A stretch of 64,000 nucleotides of DNA from Desmonostoc muscorum LEGE 12446 (GTDB taxonomy: Bacteria > Cyanobacteriota > Cyanobacteriia > Cyanobacteriales > Nostocaceae), in assembly GCF_015207005.2 (NCBI RefSeq), contig NZ_JADEXS020000001.1:1116001-1180000 (forward strand), read 5' to 3'. This document shows positions 37,349 to 46,907 of the stretch, one piece after another; within the stretch, counting starts at the first letter, position 1, and each line of letters starts with the position of its first letter. Below the pieces are notes generated by a model. The model saw nothing but the letters and a program-made list of their open reading frames with translations. It was not told the origin of the DNA and ran no database searches. The position numbers were made by a program, and so were the translations under genes.

Positions 37349-38134
37349 TTGCTTGTAAGATTACCTAAAGGTAAGTCTGAATTAGTTGTAAAAGCTCATA
37401 CTAAAAAACGCTATGTTTTAAATCTTGATTTAACTGATTTTTTTCCCTCAATTAATTTTGGTCGAGTCCGGGGTATGTTTATGGCTACACCCTATAGTTT
37501 ACATCCAGACGTAGCGACTGTTTTAGCACAAATTTGTTGTCATAACAATCAGTTACCTCAAGGTGCGCCAACTTCACCCATTGTGACTAATATGATCTGC
37601 GCCAAGATGGATAGTCAATTGCAACGTTTAGCTAAAGAGTACAAAGCAACTTATACAAGGTATGCCGATGATATTACTTTCTCAACAACTTTACCTAAGT
37701 TCCCTGAGGAATTAGCATATATACTAGCTGAAGAAGATGTAGAAAAAATTTTTATTGGTAATAGATTACTCTCAATTATTAATGAAAATGGTTTTGAAGT
37801 AAATAATCAAAAAAATCGGCTGCAAGTTAAAGGTAATCATCAAGAAGTAACGGGATTAACCACTAATATGTTTCCTAATGTTGACCGAAATTACGTGCGT
37901 CAGGTTCGCGCCATGCTTCATGCTTGGGCTAAATTTGGGCTTGAGGCTGCGGAAAAAGAGTATCAAGAACAATATCAATATAAAAGCAGACTATCCACGA
38001 AAGGAAAACAAGATTTTAAACAGGTACTTCGGGGCAAAATAGAGTTCATTGCTATGGTTAAAGGAAGGGATGATTATATTTATAAAAAATATTTAAAGCA
38101 ATATCAGCTATTATCAAATTTAGTAGTTAATTAA
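37349..38134 (+). CDS. Retron-type reverse transcriptase, 5' part missing or degenerate
   Basis: The 261-residue product has motif A LNLDLTDFFPSINFGRVRG (from about residue 24), motif B PQGAPTSPIVTNMIC, the catalytic YADD at 105-108 (YTRYADDITFS) and EVTGL (VTG at 167-169), the triplet typical of retron enzymes. Complete retron RTs are usually about 300 residues or more; here roughly the first 60-90 residues (finger region) are absent. The only start is TTG at 37349, preceded by an in-frame TGA at 37343-37345, and the NAxxH element expected before motif A reads VVKAH. These points suggest a truncated or decaying gene, though the catalytic core is intact. It is followed after 27 bases by a HEPN-like gene, in the position of a retron effector. 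Confidence 0.75.
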   Translation: MLVRLPKGKSELVVKAHTKKRYVLNLDLTDFFPSINFGRVRGMFMATPYSLHPDVATVLAQICCHNNQLPQGAPTSPIVTNMICAKMDSQLQRLAKEYKATYTRYADDITFSTTLPKFPEELAYILAEEDVEKIFIGNRLLSIINENGFEVNNQKNRLQVKGNHQEVTGLTTNMFPNVDRNYVRQVRAMLHAWAKFGLEAAEKEYQEQYQYKSRLSTKGKQDFKQVLRGKIEFIAMVKGRDDYIYKKYLKQYQLLSNLVVN

Positions 38135-38161
38135 TTAATTTTAAAATCAGAGTAGTAATTA

Positions 38162-38788
38162 ATGGATAAATTAGCCCAACAATTACTTAGACAAATTAAC
38201 AGCAATCTGGAAAATATAGCTTTATATATAGAAAAGCTATCTAAGGAAGAAATTAAAATAGATTCGCAAAAAATATTTATAATTGATTATTCAAGTTATT
38301 TATGGCTCAATTTACCAGAAAACTCTGAAATTAAAAAACAACTTGATGAATATAATCAACAATCAATTAACGATATTATTAATGATGATTTTGTTGAATT
38401 TTGTAGAAAGATATATTTGCAAATAGAAATTTTACTCAATCAATTTATATTAAAAGAACATGGTAGTGACAGAACTAAAGATATTTCGTATTACAAAAAA
38501 ACAAGATTAAATGATTTTTTTCAAAGTATTAATAATAGCCAATTAAATTTTAAGTATGAAAATGAAGATTATAAAATAATTACTCATATCATGGATATTA
38601 GGGATGTTGCTAGTCATGGAGATTTGAATGGTAAGCCAATAAAAGAAAGAATTGAAGATAAAGGTAAATCTATAAAAATATATCTCAAGTCACTCAAACA
38701 AGGTATTAAGAAAGAAGAAATACAAAGCTTATTTTTTCAATTTGTACTCAATCAAAAAGGAATTAAAGTTAGCGGAAGAATAGAATAA
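38162..38788 (+). CDS. HEPN-like protein, possible RT-associated effector
   Basis: A 208-residue, mostly helical and Lys/Ile/Asn-rich protein. Near its C-terminal third is MDIRDVASHGD (R147, H152), matching the R-x4-6-H motif of HEPN ribonucleases; the preceding helix CRKIYLQIEILLNQFI fits the long HEPN helix. No family is recognised. The gene is clearly more AT-rich than the flanking housekeeping genes, which suggests acquisition. It starts 27 bases after the RT stop on the same strand. After its TAA the frame stays open for 82 codons, so the stop may be a mutation. HEPN proteins are common toxins in abortive-infection systems; the role here is inferred from motif and position. Confidence 0.6.
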   Translation: MDKLAQQLLRQINSNLENIALYIEKLSKEEIKIDSQKIFIIDYSSYLWLNLPENSEIKKQLDEYNQQSINDIINDDFVEFCRKIYLQIEILLNQFILKEHGSDRTKDISYYKKTRLNDFFQSINNSQLNFKYENEDYKIITHIMDIRDVASHGDLNGKPIKERIEDKGKSIKIYLKSLKQGIKKEEIQSLFFQFVLNQKGIKVSGRIE

Positions 38789-39037
38789 GGATGGGCATAT
38801 GTTACTCTATACAATCTAAAAAATAGTTTTTTAAATGCTGAAAAAGTAGTCAATGAAATTAAAAATGATTTAAGTATATTACAATATAAATTAGGACAAA
38901 ATGTGAAAATAGTTCCATATAAAAAACAACCTCAGAATGAACTTAAAGAATTTTTTGACCAAAAAGATTATCAAAAAGTACACAAGACAACAAACTGGTT
39001 TGTTAAAGAAATAATTAATTTTTTAGAAGAAAACTAG
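38789..39037 (+). pseudogene. In-frame continuation of the HEPN-like frame beyond its stop
   Basis: Directly after TAA 38786-38788 the same frame reads GWAYVTLYNLKNSFLNAEKV and continues for 82 codons to TAG at 39035-39037. No ATG, GTG or TTG occurs in its first 38 codons, so it can hardly be an independent gene. Composition (Lys, Asn, Ile rich) is like the preceding protein. Either it is the original C-terminus separated by a nonsense change, or the remnant of a third gene fused to this one. Confidence 0.6.
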
Positions 39038-39243
39038 AATTATTGTCTTCTCTATCTTATCTGTAATGTAATAACATTGACTCAACTTTTTATGTTAATA
39101 TGCATTGCAGTTTTTCTATTGGCAACTGTATAAATTAATTACAAATGATGCACATTTAGATTTGGGTATATTTTAAATCATAAATTTTTGTCTTTTTTAA
39201 TACTTTGATTTAATAACATAATAGCCGTAAATGACAATAAATA

Positions 39244-39288
39244 AAACAAAAAACGGTAGAGCAATAAACACTCTACCGTTTTCTAATT
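39244..39288 (-). terminator. Rho-independent terminator downstream of clpC
   Basis: AAAACGGTAGAG at 39250-39261 pairs with CTCTACCGTTTT at 39271-39282 (12-base stem, 9-base loop). On the minus strand it is followed by TTTTTTGTTTT. It lies 35-80 bases after the clpC stop codon. T-rich sequence on the other side allows weaker action on plus-strand transcripts. Confidence 0.88.
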
Positions 39289-39322
39289 TTCTATTTGAGA
39301 TTAAAATCCCAAATCTTAAATC

Positions 39323-41791
39323 TTACTCAACGCCTTGGGGTAACAATTCCCGACGCTGTTGAGAACTCACCTGAACAGTACCATTCTCATCAACATCAAC
39401 TAAGGCTACATCGCCATCCTTGATGCGACCAGAGAGTATTTCTTCTGCGAGGCTATCTTCTAACAAGCGCATAATCGCTCGGCGTAATGGTCTTGCGCCG
39501 TAGCTGGGACTGTAACCTTCCTGAATCAAACGATCTTTGAAGCGATCGCTGACTTCTAAGGTGATACCTTTTTCAGTTAGACGACCAAATACTTCCTTGA
39601 GCATGATTTCGGCGATTTGTGTCACCTCTGGCTTGCTCAACTGACGGAAGACGATAATCTCATCGAGTCGGTTGAGGAACTCTGGACGGAAGTATTGTTT
39701 CAATTCTTCGTTCACCAAGGAGCGAATCCGGTTGTAAGCTGACTCGGTGACATCTTCGGCAAATTCAAAGCCAATACCGCTGCCGCCTTTTTCAATTACC
39801 TTAGAACCAATATTGGAAGTTAAAATCAGCAAGGTGTTCTTAAAGTCCACCGTGCGACCTTTGGCGTCAGTTAACCGACCGTCTTCCAAAATTTGCAGCA
39901 GCATGTTGAATACATCGGGGTGTGCTTTTTCGATTTCGTCGAACAGCACCACAGTGTAAGGACGCCGCCGCACGGCTTCGGTTAGTTGACCACCTTCGTT
40001 ATAACCAACATAACCTGGAGGCGAACCAATCAGCTTGCTGACGGTGTGACGCTCCATGTATTCGGACATATCTAAGCGGATCATGGCTTCTTCGGAACCG
40101 AAGAAGTAAGCAGCTAAGGATTTCGCTAACTCGGTTTTACCTACACCAGTAGGCCCAGAGAAGACAAAACTAGCGATGGGTCGATTGGGATTCTTCAAAC
40201 CGACACGAGCGCGACGAATAGCCCGTGAAACTGCCTTCACCGCTTCGTCTTGACCAATTAAACGCTGGTGCAAGGTGTCTTCCATGTGCAGCAGCTTTTC
40301 AGATTCAGATTCGGTGAGTTTGTTCACCGGTACCCCAGTCCAGGAAGCGACAATGTGAGCAATGTCTTCTTCTGTAACTACGGGTTCTTCATGTTCAGAG
40401 CCAGTTGCATTGGTCTTGCTTTGAGCAATAGCGCGAATTTCGGCTTTGATTTCCATCTCCCGATCGCGCAATTCCCCGGCTTTATCAAAGTCCTGGGAGC
40501 GTACTGCATCATCTTTTTCTTTTAAAATCTGACGCAGTTCTTTGTCTAACTCTTTGGCTGCGGGTGGAAGTTGGGAATTAATCAAGCGCACCCGAGAACC
40601 AGCTTCATCAACTAAGTCGATGGCTTTATCTGGGAGATAGCGATCGCTAATATAACGATCTGACAATTTCGCCGCCGCCACCAATGCTTCGTCGGAAATT
40701 TTCAGTTTGTGGTGTTGCTCGTAGCGCTCGCGCAAACCATACAGAATTTCAATTGTTTCATCAACTGTAGGTTCACCCACCATTACTGGTTGGAAACGCC
40801 GCTCCAGCGCTGCATCCCGCTCGATGTGCTTACGATATTCATCTAGGGTTGTCGCGCCGATGCACTGCAACTCACCTCTGGCCAAAGCTGGCTTGAGGAT
40901 ATTGGCTGCATCGATGGCACCTTCTGCTGCACCTGCACCAATTAGGGTGTGAACTTCATCAATTACCAGGATGACGTTACCCGCAGAGCGGATTTCATCC
41001 ATGATTTTTTTCAAACGTTCTTCAAATTCACCCCGGTACTTGGTTCCTGCTACCAGCAAACCGATATCCAGTGTGACTACGCGTTTATCTTCCAGGATGT
41101 CAGGGACATCTTTGTTGGCAATCCGTGAAGCTAGACCTTCGGCGATCGCGGTTTTACCAACACCTGGTTCCCCAATCAGCACTGGGTTATTTTTAGTCCG
41201 GCGACCCAATATCTGAATCACCCGCTCAATTTCTTTGGCGCGTCCCACTACAGGATCGAGCTTATTGTCTGTAGCCATTTGGGTCAGGTTTGAGCCAAAT
41301 TCATCCAGAGTCGGGGTTTTTGTGCGACCGGATGAACCGCCTGGTGAAACCTCAGCAGTTTCTCCCAACATGCGGATGACTTGGGTTCTCACCTTGGATA
41401 GATCCACACCGAGGTTTTCTAGCACCCTGGCTGCTACGCCTTCCCCTTCGCGGATTAGGCCCAACAGCAGATGCTCGGTGCCAATGTAGTTATGCCCCAG
41501 TTGGCGTGCTTCTTCCAAGGAGAGTTCCAGAACTCGCTTTGCCCGTGGCGTAAACGGAATTTCCACGGCCACAAAGCCCGATCCCCGGCCTATAATTTTT
41601 TCAACTTCAATTCGGGCATCTTTGAGATTGACGCCCATTGATTTCAGCACCTTGGCGGCTACACCAGTGCCCTCGCCAATCAGACCCAGGAGGATCTGCT
41701 CGGTTCCGACAAAGTTGTGACCTAAACGGCGGGCCTCTTCTTGGGCCAGCATGATTACCTTAATGGCTTTTTCTGTGAAGCGTTCAAACAT
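39323..41791 (-). CDS. clpC: Clp protease ATP-binding subunit ClpC
   Basis: The 822-residue HSP100 protein has two Clp-N repeats (about 1-145), a first AAA+ domain with Walker [14 protein letters not shown] and Walker [16 protein letters not shown], a central coiled-coil/UVR region (about 415-460), a second AAA+ domain with [15 protein letters not shown] and [15 protein letters not shown], and the C-terminal D2-small domain. It unfolds substrates for ClpP-type proteases and is essential in cyanobacteria, close to plastid ClpC. Length is normal. It is a single gene followed by its own terminator. Confidence 0.97.
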   Translation of the reverse strand: MFERFTEKAIKVIMLAQEEARRLGHNFVGTEQILLGLIGEGTGVAAKVLKSMGVNLKDARIEVEKIIGRGSGFVAVEIPFTPRAKRVLELSLEEARQLGHNYIGTEHLLLGLIREGEGVAARVLENLGVDLSKVRTQVIRMLGETAEVSPGGSSGRTKTPTLDEFGSNLTQMATDNKLDPVVGRAKEIERVIQILGRRTKNNPVLIGEPGVGKTAIAEGLASRIANKDVPDILEDKRVVTLDIGLLVAGTKYRGEFEERLKKIMDEIRSAGNVILVIDEVHTLIGAGAAEGAIDAANILKPALARGELQCIGATTLDEYRKHIERDAALERRFQPVMVGEPTVDETIEILYGLRERYEQHHKLKISDEALVAAAKLSDRYISDRYLPDKAIDLVDEAGSRVRLINSQLPPAAKELDKELRQILKEKDDAVRSQDFDKAGELRDREMEIKAEIRAIAQSKTNATGSEHEEPVVTEEDIAHIVASWTGVPVNKLTESESEKLLHMEDTLHQRLIGQDEAVKAVSRAIRRARVGLKNPNRPIASFVFSGPTGVGKTELAKSLAAYFFGSEEAMIRLDMSEYMERHTVSKLIGSPPGYVGYNEGGQLTEAVRRRPYTVVLFDEIEKAHPDVFNMLLQILEDGRLTDAKGRTVDFKNTLLILTSNIGSKVIEKGGSGIGFEFAEDVTESAYNRIRSLVNEELKQYFRPEFLNRLDEIIVFRQLSKPEVTQIAEIMLKEVFGRLTEKGITLEVSDRFKDRLIQEGYSPSYGARPLRRAIMRLLEDSLAEEILSGRIKDGDVALVDVDENGTVQVSSQQRRELLPQGVE

Positions 41792-42202
41792 GGCTTTATC
41801 CCATCACCTGCGTCGTGCCGGTACGCTGATTTTAGCACAGGCTAAGCTTTTGGACGCCTGTATAACAGATTATAGACATCCATTGCTTCTGATTTAGGTT
41901 TATGCGGAAATTACTACATTTTGACTACTTTCATCTGGCTAGTGTACTGAGGAGCTTTAGTTCACCAGCCTTTTTGGGATTTATGACAAATAGCTAACTG
42001 CTGGAATTTAATTTTTTTTTAATTAGCAAACACATAATCATATCATTTATTTTTTATTTTATCAAATAAAATTAAATATATAATTTTAAATTATAACTTA
42101 GTCTTTAATTAAACAGATATTTAAATCAATGCTTTGCCAGTTTTACAAAGGATTGGCATTTAGTTGAACTAGATGAATACTGATACTGGGACTTCCCAAG
42201 AA

Positions 42203-42260
42203 TAAAAAAATCACCAACAAACAATAATAATAATTATCATTGTCTGTTGGTGATTTTTTT
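42203..42260. terminator. Bidirectional terminator hairpin
   Basis: AAAAAAATCACCAACA at 42204-42219 pairs with TGTTGGTGATTTTTTT at 42245-42260, leaving a loop of about 25 AT-rich bases. Both strands show a T-run after the stem. Confidence 0.8.
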
Positions 42261-42460
42261 GAAGTCTTACATCATTCTCCCCTGAGGAGAAAATATACTT
42301 TCAGGTAAAAGATGAAGAGGCGTTAGGGATTTCCAACAAATAAATTATCCAATTTTGTGGGGTGGCATTGGTGTCAACTTAAGCTAGACATAGCTTCACT
42401 GTTAGCTTTGTCACCAGATTCACAAAAAAAATGGTTACTCGTATGCTTTGGGAAAGATTT

Positions 42461-42533
42461 AGAAATTACGAAACTGTTTCCATCACGGTTCCTGCTATGC
42501 AGAAAAATGTTCAGGAAACCTTTCGTAATTTCT
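42461..42533. repeat. Long imperfect stem-loop
   Basis: AGAAATTACGAAA plus GTTTCC (42461-42481) pairs with GGAAAC plus TTTCGTAATTTCT (42514-42533) with one small bulge, enclosing a 32-base loop. It begins 73 bases after the end of the STAS-transferase gene. No T-run follows, so it may be a repeat or RNA structure rather than a terminator. Confidence 0.65.
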
Positions 42534-42605
42534 CTCCCATTCCTCCCGACACTAATCATAGTACCGATATAGTGGGGGTCTCCTGGGAGGTTTAGATGAA
42601 AAATG

Positions 42606-43631
42606 CTAGACAGCACCACTGTTTCTATTAAACAAGATAGCTACGGTTTTAAAAATTAGCTTGAAGTCGTATAGTAGACTCCAGTTTTTTTGATACTTCA
42701 AATCTAGACGAATTACATCTTCAAAATTAAGTACTGTGGAACGTCCATTTACTTGCCATTCGCCAGTCATACCTGGTTTAACGTTCAAGCGTTGCCACTG
42801 TGGTACTTCGTAGCGTTCTACTTCATCAGGTGTAGGTGGTCTAGTGCCTACTAAACTCATCTCTCCTTTGAGGATGTTCCAGAATTGTGGTAGTTCATCT
42901 AAACTTGTTCGCCGTAAAAAGCGCCCTACTTTGGTAATTCTGGGATCGTTTTTATTTTTAAAGAAAGCACCTTTGGCTTGGTTTTCTACTAGGTATTTCT
43001 TCGCTTCTGCATCCACACACATGGAGCGAAATTTCCAAATCTTAAACCGCTTTCCCATCCAACCACAGCGGGTTTGAGAAAAGAAGATAGGCCCTGGATC
43101 GTCGATTTGAATAGCGATCGCAATGGGAATAAACAAAACTCCTGTAATTGCTAAACCTATTAGCGATCCCACAATATCTATGAACCGTTTCATCCAAGAT
43201 GTCACAGAAGGATGAGTAGCAGGTAATTGCTCTACTTGACGATAACCTGCTTTCTGATTATTTGTTAAGTCTTGTTGTGTTGTTACTGAACCATTGTCAA
43301 CAGACTGTAAGCTAAAAACCTGATCCAATCCCGTGAGCTTTAGGACTGCCATGACCTGAGGTGTCACATTTTGGAGTTTTAATGCAATTCCTTTAGCCTC
43401 GGCGTATTTAAAATTACTGACTAATGCACCTAAACCACTACTATCCATAAAAGTAGTTTGGTGAAAGTCAATGATGATTTGCTTGAGATGTGAATTAGCT
43501 TGAATTAAGCTTTGGCAAGTTTGCTTAAAGCCTACAGCTTCCAATAAGCTAAACCTCGGAGACACTTGCACGATGGCTGTATCGTTTATAGAAGTGACTA
43601 AAAAACCTACTTCAGTGGATTGGGTACTCAT
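42606..43631 (-). CDS. STAS domain fused to a sugar (polyprenyl-phosphate) transferase
   Basis: The first 105 residues are a STAS/anti-anti-sigma domain (VGFLVTSINDTAIVQVSPRF, then FMDSSGLGALVSNFKYAEAK with the phosphorylatable Ser loop at about 63-66). Residues about 145-341 are a bacterial sugar transferase: membrane helix, KRFKIWKFRSMCVDAE, RRTSLDELPQFWNILKGEMSLVG and KPGMTGEWQVNGRS. The transferase loads a hexose-1-phosphate onto undecaprenyl phosphate to start an exopolysaccharide. STAS domains are switched by serine kinases and phosphatases in partner-switching systems, so synthesis may be gated by phosphorylation; this is inference. No other polysaccharide genes are adjacent. Confidence 0.88.
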   Translation of the reverse strand: MSTQSTEVGFLVTSINDTAIVQVSPRFSLLEAVGFKQTCQSLIQANSHLKQIIIDFHQTTFMDSSGLGALVSNFKYAEAKGIALKLQNVTPQVMAVLKLTGLDQVFSLQSVDNGSVTTQQDLTNNQKAGYRQVEQLPATHPSVTSWMKRFIDIVGSLIGLAITGVLFIPIAIAIQIDDPGPIFFSQTRCGWMGKRFKIWKFRSMCVDAEAKKYLVENQAKGAFFKNKNDPRITKVGRFLRRTSLDELPQFWNILKGEMSLVGTRPPTPDEVERYEVPQWQRLNVKPGMTGEWQVNGRSTVLNFEDVIRLDLKYQKNWSLLYDFKLIFKTVAILFNRNSGAV

Positions 43632-44521
43632 AAAGCTTTGAATTTAGATTATCCTGTTGTGATGCAATCTGCTAAGCATTATTGGGCATTAAAAAATTGC
43701 ACAGTGGAGGTATGGACTCAGATTTATATCTTTGGAACGTCTCAACTTATATAAAGCTTTAATTGCTTAAAAACCTTCTTTGTTATTAGTATTACTTTTT
43801 GTATTCTGTGTGTTCATGGTGTTTACTTTTTGCTAAATATAAGTACTTGTTACTACTTTACATAGCTGGCTTTCTACTTCGTCATATGGCGGGGCATCAT
43901 AATTGACTATATTGCCTGCATCACAATTCACCACTTGTGTCTAAATTTTTGCCCAAACTTAGGGTGATCTGACACCAGCTTTTTTTGCTAAAACTTGCGG
44001 GTAAGTTAAGTTCAAATAGCACATTTCCTAAGTTAGAACTCAGACACTCAAACAGGGTAACTCCCGTAATTCCGGTACTTTTAGACTTTTCCCTTACTGA
44101 ATGAGGTTGGTGTATGTAAATTTCAAGCTTAGGTGCATAAGTTCTTATAAATCATACTTACTTAAAGCCTGAGTCAAAGCTGCGTTATGAAATAGGGATC
44201 TACTAGCAATGGTTGTGGACGAAGCTACTTTGTAAAGGTTTACTCAAAATCCATTTATTTTGGCTGTTGGTTATCAGTTTATTTACTTAGATAATACTTA
44301 CATAACTATCATGATGCGGAAGTCATGTAAAGTTCTTTACACAATCTTAATATATTTGAAACTAAGTATTTTCTAATACACAGGAACTTTTCTGGCAAAG
44401 ACTATAAGCATCTATCAGTTAAAAGTAAAATTTTAGTTATTTTATTATTAAGTTTTATTAAAAATATTAATTAATTACTGTACAAAATACTTATCGTTTA
44501 AGCGTTTTGAGAAAATTTTCA

Positions 44522-44606
44522 GTTCTCGCTATTGGCGGCTATATTGAGATACTTTCAGTAGCACAGGTGCAGGACGCGGTGGCTATAGCTTGCCAATAGC
44601 GAAAAC
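44522..44606. repeat. 85-base element with 22-base inverted ends
   Basis: The left end GTTCTCGCTATTGGC, continuing GGCTATA, pairs with the right end TATAGCTTGCCAATAGCGAA. One or two positions differ. It resembles a small MITE; no second copy was noticed in the window. Confidence 0.6.
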
Positions 44607-44832
44607 ATCAAACTTTAATTCCTGGAAATCGACACTGAATATTTTGTCAGTCTCGTTAATGGACAAATAAAAGTCAAAAAATATACTTTTGATGATTTAA
44701 ACAATCAACACTAGATTATAAATTTTATTTATTAAATAGTTTAAGTAAATTTTGCAGATAATCGAAATTAATCTTTACACTATCTTTATAAATAGATTCA
44801 TAGGGAGCATATTAATGCAAATAAATGGATAT

Positions 44833-44899
44833 AAGGTGCGATAGTTACAATCTCACCTTTGCCTGCCCAAGGCAAGATTCCTAAATTCGCACCTTTTAA
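44833..44899 (+). repeat. Nested stem-loop, possible small RNA or terminator
   Basis: An outer stem AAGGTGCGA (44833-44841) with TCGCACCTT (44887-44895) encloses an inner stem TTGCC/GGCAA around TGCCCAA. TT follows the outer stem on the plus strand. A role as the end of an unannotated transcript is possible. Confidence 0.45.
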
Positions 44900-45011
44900 T
44901 TGGAACGCCAGGTAAACCTGCGTCCCATCTCATCAAAAATGCTAACTTTTCTCTAATTGTAGCGATCGCCTGCATAGCTGCTTGCCTATCTGCTGAGAAT
45001 GTATGTTCGCA

Positions 45012-46202
45012 CTAGCCGCTAATCACAGCGATCGCCTCAATCTCTACCAACACATCCTTAGGTAACCGCGATACCTGGACACAAGCACGTGCTGGGGCTG
45101 TATTTTCCGGGAAATATTTAGCATAAACAGCATTCACTGCCGCGAAATCATTCATATCAGCGAGAAAAACACTGGTTTTCACCACATCTTCAAAAGTCGC
45201 ACCCGCAGCTGTGAGGATGGCTTCAAGATTAGCCATTACTTGCTCAGTTTGCTTTTTGACATCATCAGTGTAGACCACATCACCAAGGCGGGGATCGATG
45301 GCAATTTGTCCAGCCACGAATACAAATTGACCAGAAGCGGCGATCGCTTGATTATAGGGTCCGACTGGTGCGGGTGCGTTATCAGTACGAATTACTTTAC
45401 GAGTCATAGATATCACTTTCTCTAACGATGCTACCTGTTTATCGATTTCTATTTGGGAGGCGATCGGTTTATAAACCTCTCCATCAGGCATTATCGCACC
45501 AGTTAGGTCAGCATCTTCAAAGGTTGCCCCATAGATATTTGCGCCAGTTAAATCAGCCCTTCTCAAGTTTGCTCCGTTCAGATTTGCTTTCATTAAATCA
45601 GCTTGTTGCAAATCCGCTCTCTCTAAATTTGTCTCTTTTAAACAGGCTTTTCTCAAATTTACGCCTCTGAGATTTGCTGCACCTAAATCAGCTTCAGCCA
45701 GATTCATACCAGACAAATCCTTTTGAGATAAATTAATACCCCGAATCTTGGTTCCGTGCAAATTGGTATCTTTGAGTTTTACATGAATTAGGTTTGCTTG
45801 ACTCAAATCAGCTTCAAACAAGTTAACCCCAGTTAAATTTGCACCGCTAAGGTTAGCTCTCACGAGATTTGTTTTTTTCAAGGAAGCTTCAGTTAGATTG
45901 GCAGAATTTAGCGTAGCATCACTCAAATTGGCATTATCTAGGTCTGCCCAACTCAAATTTAAACTAGAACTTTCCACCAAACCACTTAAGTTTGCGCTTG
46001 TCAGAGATACCCTGGTGAAATTTGTGTTTTTAAGACATGCCTTACTGAGGTTGGCATTATTTAAATCTGCTCCGGTCAAATCTGCACTTGTCAGGTCTAT
46101 TCCACTCAGATTTGCACCTTTGAGGTTTACTCCTCTGAGATTTACTGAATCAAACTTTCGTTGACCTTGTGCATATTGTTTCAAAAGTTTTTCAGCATCC
46201 AT
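45012..46202 (-). CDS. Pentapeptide-repeat protein fused to a RidA domain
   Basis: Residues about 18-240 are pentapeptide repeats of the A(D/N)LXX type ([20 protein letters not shown] and onwards), forming a right-handed beta helix. After a linker of about 25 residues the C-terminal 131 residues ([20 protein letters not shown] onwards) are a complete RidA/YjgF domain, with the substrate Arg in [13 protein letters not shown] and the Glu in VEIEAIAV. RidA hydrolyses reactive enamine/imine intermediates from PLP enzymes. The RidA part begins with Met (ATG 45407), preceded by GAGAAAG, so it could also be made as a separate protein. The fusion is continuous in frame. Confidence 0.85.
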   Translation of the reverse strand: MDAEKLLKQYAQGQRKFDSVNLRGVNLKGANLSGIDLTSADLTGADLNNANLSKACLKNTNFTRVSLTSANLSGLVESSSLNLSWADLDNANLSDATLNSANLTEASLKKTNLVRANLSGANLTGVNLFEADLSQANLIHVKLKDTNLHGTKIRGINLSQKDLSGMNLAEADLGAANLRGVNLRKACLKETNLERADLQQADLMKANLNGANLRRADLTGANIYGATFEDADLTGAIMPDGEVYKPIASQIEIDKQVASLEKVISMTRKVIRTDNAPAPVGPYNQAIAASGQFVFVAGQIAIDPRLGDVVYTDDVKKQTEQVMANLEAILTAAGATFEDVVKTSVFLADMNDFAAVNAVYAKYFPENTAPARACVQVSRLPKDVLVEIEAIAVISG

Positions 46203-46311
46203 AATGCGCCATTAAATACCACTGACACAGTATAATCACAAAAACTTTGTGTCACAGATATTCTCCTTCCTCTTCTCTTTGCGCCCTTTGCGTCCTTTGC
46301 GGTTCGTTCCT

Positions 46312-46743
46312 TTACCCCAACCTCGGACGTATCCCATAATGCCGATATCGCCAATAATCCTGCAAAATGCGATCGTGGTCAAAACATAAATTACTCGGCA
46401 CACGCCAAGACTCAAAAATTCCTACACCCTTAGCATCATCTCCAGCCACAGGTTCCCCCGTCGCCGTCGCCAAAAACACAATGCTAATGGTATGCTGACG
46501 CGGATCGCGATTGGGGTCAGAATACACCAGTAATTGTTCAATTAATTCCACCTGCAAACCCGTTTCTTCCTCAGCTTCCCGCCGTGCCGCCACTTCCACG
46601 GCTTCCCCATAATCCACAAAACCGCCAGGAATAGCCCAACCTAAGGGTGAATTATGTCTTTCAATTAACACTATTGGCCGATGAGGTCGATCTACTAGTT
46701 CAATGATGATATCAACTGTCGGTGCAGGGTTTCGGTAAGACAT
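46312..46743 (-). CDS. Nudix hydrolase
   Basis: The 143-residue protein has a full Nudix box [24 protein letters not shown] (about residues 40-62). It is most like ADP-ribose pyrophosphatase-type or small cyanobacterial Nudix proteins that hydrolyse a nucleoside diphosphate linked to another group. The frame is open 50 codons further upstream, to 46893, but that stretch translates an AATCCAAAATCC repeat ([12 protein letters not shown]), so ATG 46743 is chosen. The gene is divergent from malQ. Confidence 0.85.
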   Translation of the reverse strand: MSYRNPAPTVDIIIELVDRPHRPIVLIERHNSPLGWAIPGGFVDYGEAVEVAARREAEEETGLQVELIEQLLVYSDPNRDPRQHTISIVFLATATGEPVAGDDAKGVGIFESWRVPSNLCFDHDRILQDYWRYRHYGIRPRLG

Positions 46744-46804
46744 GGAATTTTGGATTTTGGATTTTGGATTAATTGGGTTTGGTGCAAATGACAAATGACA
46801 AATA
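46744..46804. repeat. AATCCAAAA-type and CAAATGA repeats upstream of the Nudix gene
   Basis: TTTTGGATTTTGGATTTTGG and, further on, ACAAATG units lie between the Nudix start and the malQ promoter region. No Shine-Dalgarno sequence for the Nudix ATG is visible, because the repeat runs right up to it. Confidence 0.6.
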
Positions 46805-46907
46805 ACCTGACTTGATTTACCCTGCAAATACTGTTGTGTGATAAATTCTATGCGATCGCGTAGCATTTTGTTGTGGCGATCGCTTGCTCCCATAATTCAG
46901 GTTAAAT

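Larger units (their letters stand above)
41792..42605. other. Intergenic region between clpC and the STAS-transferase gene
   Basis: These 814 bases contain the clpC promoter region, a strong bidirectional terminator hairpin (42203-42260) and a second long stem at 42461-42533. A 54-codon frame at 42431-42595 (plus strand, beginning MVTRMLWERFRNYET) overlaps the second stem; I do not regard it as proven. No other gene is visible. Confidence 0.55.
43632..45011. other. Long AT-rich intergenic region
   Basis: This 1380-base stretch is the largest gap in the window. I find no plausible gene on either strand. It has two structured elements, at 44522-44606 and 44833-44899, described separately. The rest is AT-rich and probably regulatory or decayed sequence. 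Confidence 0.55.

Noticed and set aside
34625..39037. Prophage or integrative element with integrase
   Set aside because: No integrase, recombinase or phage structural gene is present and no copy of the tRNA 3' end was noticed at the far side.
43740..44500. Possible riboswitch or RNA gene in the AT-rich gap
   Set aside because: I could not find a recognisable conserved core of any known class; only generic AT-rich sequence.
46744..46893. N-terminal extension of the Nudix protein
   Set aside because: The extra 50 codons translate a non-coding repeat; the conserved protein starts at 46743.
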